From Pseudomonadota bacterium (GTDB taxonomy: Bacteria; Pseudomonadota; Alphaproteobacteria; Sphingomonadales; Sphingomonadaceae), in contig JBCBSU010000001.1 of assembly GCA_039818985.1 (NCBI GenBank), positions 1,514,367 through 1,578,366 of the forward strand: a stretch of DNA of 64,000 bases. Direction: 5' to 3'. Position 1 is the stretch's first letter, and every line of letters begins with the position of its first letter. A program made the position numbers and the translations under genes. Of the stretch, positions 47,623-56,083 are shown one piece after another. Below the pieces are notes generated by a model, which saw only the letters and a list, made by a program, of their open reading frames with translations, searched no databases and was not told the DNA's origin.

Positions 47623-48075
47623 TCAGCCGACCTCTACCCAGCGCCGTCCGTCCTGCCGCCAATAGTGCCGTGTTACTCTGTCACGATCCTTGAGCGATTT
47701 CCACGCCGCACGCGCGGCGTCGATATGATCGGGCTCGAAGGGGAAGAATATCCGTTCGAAACTGTTGCAATGATCCCGCCATACACCATCGGCTATTGCA
47801 AGAAACTGCGCCTGATTCGGTGCACCCGCCTCGCCTTCGGCCAATGTGCGCGCCAGCAATATCGGTTGATCGCCTTCCTGTCCCTCACCCGCCTTGCCAT
47901 GCGCGAGAAAGCTCTGCGGCTTGCTGCTCCACAAGGCATCGGAAATACCATCGAGCAGCACATCGTCATCGGCGAGGATGACCATGCGGTTGTCGGCAGA
48001 CAGCGTGCGTTCGGCGAGATCGGGCAACAGCCTGGCCACCGGGTCGCGGCTAAGCTGATAAAAGTCGACCCGCAT
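47623..48075 (-). CDS. holC: DNA polymerase III subunit chi
   Basis: 150-residue accessory subunit of the replicative clamp loader, which links it to single-stranded DNA-binding protein. The typical opening VDFYQLSRDPVARLLPDL is present, with WSSKPQSFLAHG in the middle and RYW-like residues in RVTRHYWRQDGRRW at the end. It follows pepA by nine nt on the same strand, the common pepA-holC pair of proteobacteria. Confidence 0.9.
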   Translation of the reverse strand: MRVDFYQLSRDPVARLLPDLAERTLSADNRMVILADDDVLLDGISDALWSSKPQSFLAHGKAGEGQEGDQPILLARTLAEGEAGAPNQAQFLAIADGVWRDHCNSFERIFFPFEPDHIDAARAAWKSLKDRDRVTRHYWRQDGRRWVEVG

Positions 48076-48084
48076 CGGCTGTGC

Positions 48085-49560
48085 TTATTTCTGCTCGAAA
48101 TTGTCGGCGATCAGCTGGTCGAGCAGACGCACACCATAGCCGGTTGCGCCCTTCTCCCATAGCGGCCCGGCCTTATCGGCCCATGCCATGCCGGCAATGT
48201 CCAGATGCGCCCATTTGACGCCATCCTGAATGAAGCGCTGCAGAAACTGCGCTGCAGTAATCGAACCGGCGCCGCGCGGCCCGACATTGCGGATATCGGC
48301 AATCGGCGAGTCGATCAGCTTGTCATAGGCCTTGCCCAGCGGGAAGCGCCACACTTTGTCACCCGATGCATCCGCCGCATTGTTCAACATGCCTGCCAGC
48401 TCATCGTCATTGGTGAACATGCCGCAATGCTCATGGCCGAGCGAAATGATGATTGCTCCGGTCAAGGTCGCCAGATCGACAATATATTTCGGCTTGTAGG
48501 TTTCCTGGCACCAGTGCAGCGCATCGCAGAGTACCAGACGACCCTCGGCATCGGTGTTGATCACCTCGACCGTCTGGCCCGACATGGTGGTGACGATATC
48601 ACCCGGACGCTGGGCATTGCCATCGGGCATATTCTCGACCAACCCGCAAATGCCGATAACATGTGCCTTCGCCTTGCGCCCGGCCAGCGCCTTCATCGCG
48701 CCGGCAACGGCACCGGCACCGCCCATGTCCCATTTCATGTCTTCCATGCCCGCCGGCGGCTTGAGCGAGATACCACCCGTATCGAAGGTTACACCCTTGC
48801 CAACAAAGGCAATTGGTGTCTTTTCCGTACCATTGGTGCCGTCCCAGCGCATCGCCAGCAGCCGCGCCGGCCGCACCGAGCCCTGAGCCACGCCGAGCAA
48901 TGCCCCCATGCCCAGTTCTTCCATTTCGGCATCGTCGAGCACCCGGATTTCGACACCAAGCTCCGTGAGGTGCTGGCAACGCTCGACAAAGCTCTCCGGA
49001 TAAACCTTGTTGGCCGGCTGGGCCACCAGTTCGCGGGTAAAGAACACCCCTTCGGCGATCGCCAGCGCATCGTTCCATTGCCCCTCGGTGCCAGCTGCGG
49101 CTCCCGCGACCGTCAGCGATGTCAGGGTCGGCTTGGCATCATCGGCCAATTTGGTGCGATATTCGTCGATCCGCCAGCTGCGCAGCAACGCACCCATAAG
49201 CAGGTTCACCAGATTATCGGCGGAAATCTCCGATGGCGAAGCGGCAATATCGAGATGCGCGGCCTCGACGCCCGATGCGAGATAGCGTGCGGTGAGCGCA
49301 CCACCGGCTTTTTCCATGTCACGCGCGCTGGCATCCTTGCCGCCGATACCGATCAGCACCAGCCGCTGTTGCGTGCCATCGACCGATGCGAAAGTCTCGA
49401 AGATATTGCCCGGCTGCCCTCGAAAACGGGCGCTGCGCGCGGCCTCGACAATCGCCTTGCCATGGGGCTCGGGCAGTGCGGCATTCTGCAAATCATCCGA
49501 TCCGACAAGATAGCAGCGCAGCGAAGCTGCGGAAGGGCTGTCGGTAAAACTGATCTGCAT
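48085..49560 (-). CDS. pepA: Leucyl aminopeptidase
   Basis: 491-residue M17 dizinc aminopeptidase. The start at 49560 has AGGAGC 12 nt upstream; the open frame continues to 49686 but no better start is seen. The catalytic and metal motifs are VGKGVTFDTGGISLKP, DMGGAGAV and NTDAEGRLVL (bicarbonate/zinc-binding core), the signature of M17. The gene is divergent from lptD with about 200 nt in between. It probably acts in the cytoplasm on peptide N-termini. Confidence 0.95.
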   Translation of the reverse strand: MQISFTDSPSAASLRCYLVGSDDLQNAALPEPHGKAIVEAARSARFRGQPGNIFETFASVDGTQQRLVLIGIGGKDASARDMEKAGGALTARYLASGVEAAHLDIAASPSEISADNLVNLLMGALLRSWRIDEYRTKLADDAKPTLTSLTVAGAAAGTEGQWNDALAIAEGVFFTRELVAQPANKVYPESFVERCQHLTELGVEIRVLDDAEMEELGMGALLGVAQGSVRPARLLAMRWDGTNGTEKTPIAFVGKGVTFDTGGISLKPPAGMEDMKWDMGGAGAVAGAMKALAGRKAKAHVIGICGLVENMPDGNAQRPGDIVTTMSGQTVEVINTDAEGRLVLCDALHWCQETYKPKYIVDLATLTGAIIISLGHEHCGMFTNDDELAGMLNNAADASGDKVWRFPLGKAYDKLIDSPIADIRNVGPRGAGSITAAQFLQRFIQDGVKWAHLDIAGMAWADKAGPLWEKGATGYGVRLLDQLIADNFEQK

Positions 49561-49760
49561 GATGATGTGCTCCTGGGGTATTAGGGTCCGGACCCTGAGA
49601 TAGAACGCGGCGGATACTGCCTGTGATGCAAGGCCATATAGCGATGGCGTCCCGCAGCTTAAAGCGCCTTCATCCGACCGGGTCAATTATTGCGCAACAT
49701 TTGCCGTGACAATATCCGTGCCCGCCCGTCGTCTTTCCATGCCGCCTTGTCTTTCGCGCT

Positions 49761-52142
49761 TTGCCTTTTGCCGCCTTTGTGCAAAAGACCGGCACAGAAG
49801 AGGTGAGCCAGTTGCCAGGCACAGTTGCGAAAAATCAAGGATATCGCAGGATATGCGGGGCTTCTCTATGCCCTGTCAGGACGATCGGCCCGAGTCTGCT
49901 GGTGCTGTCGGCTGCGAGTCTCGCGGCACCGGCTTTCGCTCAGGATAGTGAAGCCGGGCCGGAACCTGCCCAGCCGGAAACCAGCCCGGAAACCAGCCCG
50001 GAAACCAGCGATGCCGACAGGCTTTCTGACATGCTGGGTGATGATCGGGAAATCGATTTTTCCGCCGATATCATTCGCTATGATAATGAAGCGGATCGTA
50101 TCACCGCCAGCGGCGACGTCATCGTGAGACGCAATGAACAGATATTGCGCGCCGAAAGCGTCAGCTGGGACCGCAAGAGCGGAGAGGTCCGGGCTTCGGG
50201 CAATGTGCGGATTATCGACCCGGGCGGCGTGATCTATGGCGACACCATCGTGCTAACCGAGGATATCCGCGCCGGGGTGATAGAGAATATTCTGCTGGTG
50301 CTTGATGAAGGCGGCCGCATCGTCGCCAACAAGGCGGAGCGCGGTGACGGTTTTATCACCTTGAACGAGGCCAGCTACACCGCCTGCGCCGTGCAGGACA
50401 AGGAGGGCTGCCCCAAATCACCAAGCTGGCAGATCAAGGCCGTCCGCGTGATTTACGATCCCGTAAAAAAGAAGGTCAGCTATGAGGGTGCGCGGCTGGA
50501 ACTGTTCGGCTTGCCGCTGATCCCATTGCCGGGGTTCAGTCATCCGATCGACGATGCCAACCGTTCGGGCCTGCTGGTCCCCAATGCCCGGCTAAGCCAG
50601 GCGAACGGTCTGGAATATAGTCAGCCTTATTATTTTGCGCTCGCACCTAATCGCGACCTTACCGTGACCACCAGCGTCTTCAGCGATGTTCTGCCCATGG
50701 TGCAGGGACAATATCGTGCGCTGACCACCGATGGCGCCTATCAGATCACCGGCTATGCCACCGCCAGCTCGCGCATTCCCGTAGGCGCCACCGTGCCGCT
50801 GTCGTCGGAACGCGATTTTCGTGGCTATTTCGATGCCGTTGGCCGGTTCCAGCTCTCACCCTATTGGAGCATTACCGGATCGATCCGGGCGACCACGGAC
50901 CGCACCTTTCTGCGCCGTTATGACATCAGCCGCGATGACCGGCTGCGTTCGACCATCAAGGCCGAGCGGGTCGATGAGGACAGCTATTTCGCACTGCTGG
51001 GCTGGGCCACCCAGACGCTGCGGGTCAATGATCCGCAGGGCCAGGTGCCAATTGCCCTTCCGATCGTCGATTATCGTCAGCGCATGGATGACCCGCTCGC
51101 CGGGGGGCGGCTTGAATTCCGCTTCAACACCCTGGCCATTGGCCGTACCGATGGCCAGGACACCCAGCGCGCCTTTGCCTCGGCCCGGTGGGATTTGAAG
51201 CGTGTCACGTCCGGCGGTCAGTTATTCACTCTCACCGCCTATGGCCGTGGCGACATTTACAATAGCGATGAGAACGCACTGACGCCAACACTGGTCTATC
51301 GCGGCAATCCCGGCTTTGAAGGCCGCGCTATCGGTTCGGTCGCTGCCGATGTCCAATGGCCTTTTGTCGGCAAAGCCTTTGGCGGGGTGCAGACGCTGAC
51401 GCCACGGGTGCAGGTGGTGGCAACCACACCGGGGCAGAATCTCGATATTCCCAATGAGGATGCCCGGGCGATCGAACTGGAGACCGGCAATCTGTTTGCC
51501 CTCAACCGCCTGCCCGGCTTCGACCGGGTCGAGGAAGGCGTGCGCGTGGTCTATGGCCTGGAATGGCAGTTGGAGCGCCCCGGAATGCGGATCGACGCCG
51601 TTATCGGCCAGAGCTACCGCTTCAATGACAAGTCTGACATCATCCCGGTGGGCACCGGGCTCGCCGAACGCACATCGGATGTTGTCGGCCGCACCGAATT
51701 GCGGTTCCGTGATATCGTCAAATTCACCCACCGCTACCGCCTCGACAAGGACAATCTGGCGGTGCGTCGCAATGAGATCGACGCTACGGTGGGTTCGCGC
51801 CGCACCTATGGCCAGATCAGCTATTTGCGGCTTAACCGCGACATTGGCCCGGAAATCGAGGATCTGCAGGACCGAGAGGAATTGCGCGTCGCCGGGCGGG
51901 TGCAGATTGACCGTTACTGGTCGGTCTTCGGCTCGGGCATTTTCGATCTTACCGATGCCCAGGAGGATCCCACCAACTTCTCCGACGGTTTCGAGCCGAT
52001 CCGTACCCGTCTCGGCATCGCCTATGACGATGACTGTATTTCGCTCGGCTTCACCTGGCGCCGCGACTTCGTGGCCATTGGCGATGCCGCGCGCGGCAAC
52101 ACCTTCCTGCTGCGCTTTGCTCTGCGCAATCTGGGGATATGA
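49761..52142 (+). CDS. lptD: LPS-assembly protein LptD
   Basis: Outer-membrane barrel that inserts lipopolysaccharide together with LptE. The periplasmic N-terminal beta-jellyroll (DFSADIIRYDNEADRITASG, ASGNVRIIDPGGVIYGD) is followed by the C-terminal barrel. No ATG serves this frame: it opens with TTG 49761, and TTG 49812 with GAGGTGA just upstream is the better guess, leading to the signal segment LLVLSAASLAAPAFAQ. A three-times repeated 12-nt unit (49976-50011) encodes Glu-Thr-Ser-Pro units. surA, pdxA and rsmA follow, the usual operon. Confidence 0.9.
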   Translation: MPFAAFVQKTGTEEVSQLPGTVAKNQGYRRICGASLCPVRTIGPSLLVLSAASLAAPAFAQDSEAGPEPAQPETSPETSPETSDADRLSDMLGDDREIDFSADIIRYDNEADRITASGDVIVRRNEQILRAESVSWDRKSGEVRASGNVRIIDPGGVIYGDTIVLTEDIRAGVIENILLVLDEGGRIVANKAERGDGFITLNEASYTACAVQDKEGCPKSPSWQIKAVRVIYDPVKKKVSYEGARLELFGLPLIPLPGFSHPIDDANRSGLLVPNARLSQANGLEYSQPYYFALAPNRDLTVTTSVFSDVLPMVQGQYRALTTDGAYQITGYATASSRIPVGATVPLSSERDFRGYFDAVGRFQLSPYWSITGSIRATTDRTFLRRYDISRDDRLRSTIKAERVDEDSYFALLGWATQTLRVNDPQGQVPIALPIVDYRQRMDDPLAGGRLEFRFNTLAIGRTDGQDTQRAFASARWDLKRVTSGGQLFTLTAYGRGDIYNSDENALTPTLVYRGNPGFEGRAIGSVAADVQWPFVGKAFGGVQTLTPRVQVVATTPGQNLDIPNEDARAIELETGNLFALNRLPGFDRVEEGVRVVYGLEWQLERPGMRIDAVIGQSYRFNDKSDIIPVGTGLAERTSDVVGRTELRFRDIVKFTHRYRLDKDNLAVRRNEIDATVGSRRTYGQISYLRLNRDIGPEIEDLQDREELRVAGRVQIDRYWSVFGSGIFDLTDAQEDPTNFSDGFEPIRTRLGIAYDDDCISLGFTWRRDFVAIGDAARGNTFLLRFALRNLGI

Positions 52143-52358
52143 CGCGCTGTGCTGACACCCGGTACCATGAAATACCGCCTCCTGCCGCGTGTTGCCGGGC
52201 CTTGGCTTTTGCCGGGCTATCCTTTATCCGGTCATAGGCTCAAGTCGCGTGATACACTCAGCATAGGTTAAGCCTATGGCTGGCAGATGCGAATGGATAT
52301 ATGGCCATGAAAGACGCAATATATGGCCGCTATGCCTTTTCTTGATTCAGTGAAGAAG

Positions 52359-53711
52359 ATGATGATTACCCTAGCCAAAACACTCACGACATGTGCCCTG
52401 TCCCTGACTATGGTGGTCACGGCCGCCGGCACCGCAGCGCAGACGGTCAGCGATCCCGGCGTCCCGGCAACGCAGCTCAATATTCCCCAGGATCCCACGA
52501 TTTTTGGAAAGAATGACCCCAATGTTCGCCGTGCCACCGCGATTGTGAACGGCGAAATCATAACCGGTACGGATATTGATCATCGGATGGCGCTGCTGAT
52601 CGCATCGAGCGGTGGCAAAATCCCCGAAAAGGACATACCACGTTTGCGTCTCGAAGTGTTGCGCAACCTGATCGACGAAACGCTGCAAATCCAGGAAGCC
52701 GCGGCCAACGACATCACCATATCGCAGAGCGAAATCGACCAGACCTATCTCGGCATTGCCCGCGGCAACTTCCGGACAGAACCGGAGAATCTCGATGCCT
52801 ATCTGCGTGAGAATGGATCTTCGCCGAGAAGCCTGAAACGTCAGATCATGGGTGAGCTGGCCTGGCAATCGCTGTTGCGCCGCAACATCATGCCTTTTAT
52901 CAACGTCTCTGAAGACGAGGTCCAGTCTATCATCGAACGGCTGCAGGCATCGAAGGGCACCGAAGAATATCGCATCGGCGAGATTTTCCTGTCCGCGACA
53001 CCGAATAATGCCAGCGAAATCTTTCAGAATGGCCGCCGGATCATGGCGCAGATCCAGGAAGGCGGTAGTTTTGCTGCCCTAGCAAAGCAATGGTCCGAAG
53101 CCTCCACCGCTGCCCGTGGCGGTGATCTGGGCTGGGTCCGCCTCGAAGTACTACCCAATGAAATGGCGGAAATTGCCCAGACCATGGCGGTAGGACAGCT
53201 TGCAGGGCCGGTCGAGCTTCCCGGCGGGTTTTCGATTATGTATCTGATCGACAAGCGCAAGATCCTCAGCGCCGATCCGCGCGATGCACGGCTCAGCCTG
53301 AAGCAGCTGGCGATCCTGTTCCCCGATGATATTACCGAGGCCGAAGCGACCAATCAGGCATCACGATTCGCCAGCGCTGCAAACACCATTCGCGGCTGCG
53401 GCGATGCTGATCGTGTCGCCCGCGAAGTCGGTGCCTCGGTGGTCGACAATGACGATGTCGTCATCCGCAATCTGCCGGGACAGCTGCAGGACACCATGCT
53501 TAACCTGTCGGTTGGTGAAGCGACACAGCCCTTCGGTTCGATCAGCGGCGGTGTCCGGGTGCTGGTGCTGTGCGGTCGCGATGACCCCAAGGTCAGCAGT
53601 GGCCCATCCGCCGATGAGTTGATGACCAATATGGAGCAGGAACGGATAGAAAAGCGCGCGCGCATCTATTTACGCGACCTGCGCCGCGACGCGGTGATCG
53701 ATTATAACTGA
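52359..53711 (+). CDS. surA: Periplasmic peptidyl-prolyl isomerase SurA
   Basis: Chaperone for outer-membrane proteins such as LptD. About 450 residues from 52359 with a signal peptide ending near AAGTAAQ; ATG 52323 is an alternative. The N-terminal chaperone domain has IVNGEIITGTDIDHRMALL. One parvulin domain follows in the middle, whose features are RIGEIFLSATPNNASEIFQ and ARGGDLGWVRLEVLP. The second isomerase domain of E. coli SurA is not clearly visible, as in many alphaproteobacteria. A hairpin (CATAGG-TTAAG-CCTATG, 52262-52278) lies upstream. Confidence 0.88.
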   Translation: MMITLAKTLTTCALSLTMVVTAAGTAAQTVSDPGVPATQLNIPQDPTIFGKNDPNVRRATAIVNGEIITGTDIDHRMALLIASSGGKIPEKDIPRLRLEVLRNLIDETLQIQEAAANDITISQSEIDQTYLGIARGNFRTEPENLDAYLRENGSSPRSLKRQIMGELAWQSLLRRNIMPFINVSEDEVQSIIERLQASKGTEEYRIGEIFLSATPNNASEIFQNGRRIMAQIQEGGSFAALAKQWSEASTAARGGDLGWVRLEVLPNEMAEIAQTMAVGQLAGPVELPGGFSIMYLIDKRKILSADPRDARLSLKQLAILFPDDITEAEATNQASRFASAANTIRGCGDADRVAREVGASVVDNDDVVIRNLPGQLQDTMLNLSVGEATQPFGSISGGVRVLVLCGRDDPKVSSGPSADELMTNMEQERIEKRARIYLRDLRRDAVIDYN

Positions 53712-53742
53712 TACTCTGCTGACCAGGAGCAGCGACCCGGAA

Positions 53743-54738
53743 ATGTCCCGGATATATGCCATATCATCGGGCGATCCGGCCGGTATCGGACCCGAAATCA
53801 TAGCCAAGAGTTGGCGCGCGCGTGATGATGAACGATTGGCGCCGTTCTTTGTTCTCGGTGATATCGCGGCGTTTCATGCCTTTGCCGATATCCCCGTGGT
53901 CCAGATCGACTCGCCGGAAGATGCGGTACGGTATTTTGCCACTGCACTGCCGGTACTGCATGTTCAGGACTGCGGTAATGTAACCCCCGGCCAGCCCTCC
54001 AACGCCAGCGCCCAATGCGCGTTGCAGGCGCTGGAAATCGGGGTCGGCCTCGCGCGTGCCGGCGGTGTTGCCGGGATCATCACCGCACCGGTTTCCAAGG
54101 ATTCCCTTCAGCAAATCGGTTTCACCCATCCGGGCCAGACCGAATTTATCGCTGAACGCTGCGGTGTCGCCAAGGAGAATGCGGTGATGTTGCTGGCCGG
54201 TCCGACACTGCGCGTGGTACCGGTCACGGTGCATATCCCGATTTCGCAGGTTCCGCAGCAGCTAACCGGCGAATTGCTCAAGGCGCGGGCGCGCGCAGCC
54301 GCCAAGGGCATGCATCGCAATTTCGGGATTGCCGAACCGCGAATAGCTGTTGCCGGTCTCAACCCGCATGCCGGTGAGAACAGACGTCTTGGCGATGAGG
54401 AAGCCACGATTATCGCTCCGGCCATTACCGAGCTTCGTGACGAGGGAATGGATGTTACCGGGCCACTGTCCGCCGATACGCTTTTTCATGCGGCCGCGCG
54501 CAAAAATTACGATGTGGTTTTGTGCCAATATCATGATCAGGCGCTGGTACCGCTTAAGACGCTGCATTTCGACGATGGTGTCAACATGACTCTGGGTCTG
54601 CCGATCATCCGTACCTCGCCCGATCATGGCACAGCGTTCAACATCGCCGGACAGGGCATCGCCAATCCGGCATCGATGATAGCGGCAATCAGGATGGCAA
54701 TGACGGCGCGCCACCATCGCGACATTTATGGCGAATAA
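53743..54738 (+). CDS. pdxA: 4-hydroxythreonine-4-phosphate dehydrogenase
   Basis: 331-residue enzyme of pyridoxal 5'-phosphate synthesis (DXP-dependent route), oxidising 4-phosphohydroxy-L-threonine with NAD and a metal. Features: SSGDPAGIGPEI, the GFTHPGQTEFIAERCG helix, the metal-binding NPHAGENRRLGDEE and QYHDQALVPLKTLHFDDGVN. It starts 31 nt after surA and overlaps rsmA by 11 nt, matching the lptD-surA-pdxA-rsmA order widely seen in proteobacteria. Confidence 0.95.
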   Translation: MSRIYAISSGDPAGIGPEIIAKSWRARDDERLAPFFVLGDIAAFHAFADIPVVQIDSPEDAVRYFATALPVLHVQDCGNVTPGQPSNASAQCALQALEIGVGLARAGGVAGIITAPVSKDSLQQIGFTHPGQTEFIAERCGVAKENAVMLLAGPTLRVVPVTVHIPISQVPQQLTGELLKARARAAAKGMHRNFGIAEPRIAVAGLNPHAGENRRLGDEEATIIAPAITELRDEGMDVTGPLSADTLFHAAARKNYDVVLCQYHDQALVPLKTLHFDDGVNMTLGLPIIRTSPDHGTAFNIAGQGIANPASMIAAIRMAMTARHHRDIYGE

Positions 54739-55573
54739 GCCCCAGCAAGGGAGCGTAAGCCCTGCATTGCCGCCGATCCGCGATGTCATAGCGCGTCATG
54801 GTCTCTCTGCCAGCAAGGCGCTGGGGCAGAATTTCCTGCTCGACGAACAGCTGCTCGACCGGATTGCGGCAATACCCGGCGACCTGTCGGCGGCGCATGT
54901 CGTCGAAATCGGTCCCGGTCCGGGCGGACTGACCCGGGCATTGCTGCGCACCTGCGCACGGGTCACCGCAGTCGAGCGTGATAGCCGCTGCCTGCCGGCT
55001 CTTGCCGAGCTGTCCGATGCCTTTCCCGGCCAGCTGCATGTGATCGAAGGCGATGCTACCGCTCTCCCCCTCGACCAGCTCAGTCCCGGCCCATGCCATA
55101 TCGTCGCCAATCTGCCCTATAATGTCGGGACCGCGCTACTCGTCGACTGGCTGTCGGGCGAAGACTGGCCGCCATTATGGCAATCGCTGACGCTGATGTT
55201 TCAGCGCGAGGTGGCCGAGCGCATTGTCGCACAGCCCAGGACCGGTGCCTATGGCCGCCTCGCGGTGCTGGCGCAGTGGCGCAGCGCAGCACATATCGCG
55301 ATGAAGGTGCACCGCAGCGCCTTTACCCCGCCACCAAAGGTGATGTCGGCAGTGGTACATATAACGCCGGAACCGGCCCCTGAAGGCGTGCGCTCACAGA
55401 CAATACAGGCGCTGACCGCTGCCGCCTTCGGCCAGCGCCGCAAGATGCTGCGCCAAAGCCTGAAACCGGTGCCGCGCGCGCTGGAGGCGCTAAGCATGTG
55501 TGATATAGACCCGACAAGACGGGCTGAAACATTGGACGTTAACGACTATATTCAGCTCGCCCGGGCGCTCTGA
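54728..55573 (+). CDS. rsmA: 16S rRNA dimethyladenosine transferase
   Basis: 281-residue KsgA/RsmA methyltransferase that dimethylates two adenines in helix 45 of 16S rRNA. SAM motifs are VVEIGPGPGGLTRALL and the catalytic NLPY in NLPYNVGT. FGQRRKMLRQSLKP in the C-terminal helical part is diagnostic, with KALGQNFLLDE at the N-terminus. The start at 54728 overlaps pdxA by 11 nt, and its stop overlaps the YdeI-like gene by one nt (TGATG). Confidence 0.96.
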   Translation: MANKPQQGSVSPALPPIRDVIARHGLSASKALGQNFLLDEQLLDRIAAIPGDLSAAHVVEIGPGPGGLTRALLRTCARVTAVERDSRCLPALAELSDAFPGQLHVIEGDATALPLDQLSPGPCHIVANLPYNVGTALLVDWLSGEDWPPLWQSLTLMFQREVAERIVAQPRTGAYGRLAVLAQWRSAAHIAMKVHRSAFTPPPKVMSAVVHITPEPAPEGVRSQTIQALTAAAFGQRRKMLRQSLKPVPRALEALSMCDIDPTRRAETLDVNDYIQLARAL

Positions 55574-56073
55574 TGGACGGTTTCTACCCTCATATTTTTA
55601 CAGCAACGGTAGTGCACCATGACGTAGGTTCGGAAAAGTACCGTTATTCCGTCGTTTTTGTACCAGAAGACATCAAAAGCGGGTTGCCACTATCTGACTT
55701 TCCAAAACTTCGTATCACCGGAGAGGTCGAAGATTTTCCAATAGAAGCAGCCCTGACCCCGGTGCGCGGCCAGCACTATATTTTGCTATCGCGAAAATTG
55801 CTGACTTCCATCCGGAAGTCCCTCGGTGACGAAGTCACTGTCCGCTTTCGTATAGCAGATCAAGATGCCGTCGACGTACCGCATTCTCTTGAGTCTGCTT
55901 TGGCAAAAGCTCCTGCAGTGAAAGCCTTATGGGATGATGCAAGTCCGGGAAAACGTCGCGCCCTTGCCTATATGATCGCGTCGGCAAAACGGGAGGCGAC
56001 TCAGAATAAGCGCATTGAAAAAGTCTTTGCGATTCTTGAAGGCCGAATTGATATGAAGGGCAATCCAATCTAG
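55573..56073 (+). CDS. YdeI/OmpD-associated family protein (DUF1905 type)
   Basis: 166-residue protein. The N-terminal half matches DUF1905 (VVFVPEDIKSGLP and HYILLSRKLLTSIRKSLGDE). The C-terminal part matches the bacteriocin-protection YdeI/OmpD-associated group (KALWDDASPGKRRALAYMI and REATQNKRIEKVFAIL). Function is not firmly known. The codons are clearly more A/T-rich than those of the flanking genes, which hints at later acquisition. It is attached to the rsmA stop by TGATG and convergent with glcB, with ten nt between the stops. Confidence 0.8.
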   Translation: MDGFYPHIFTATVVHHDVGSEKYRYSVVFVPEDIKSGLPLSDFPKLRITGEVEDFPIEAALTPVRGQHYILLSRKLLTSIRKSLGDEVTVRFRIADQDAVDVPHSLESALAKAPAVKALWDDASPGKRRALAYMIASAKREATQNKRIEKVFAILEGRIDMKGNPI

Positions 56074-56083
56074 TCTCTTCTAA

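Noticed and set aside
49976-50011. Three copies of a 12-nt unit in lptD
   Set aside because: In-frame and in a low-complexity periplasmic linker; read as ordinary linker expansion, not a regulatory repeat.
52233-52278. CATAGGCT/AGCCTATG inverted pair and CATAGG hairpin before surA
   Set aside because: Arms are six to eight nt and nothing links them to a known regulator; noted but not called as an operator.
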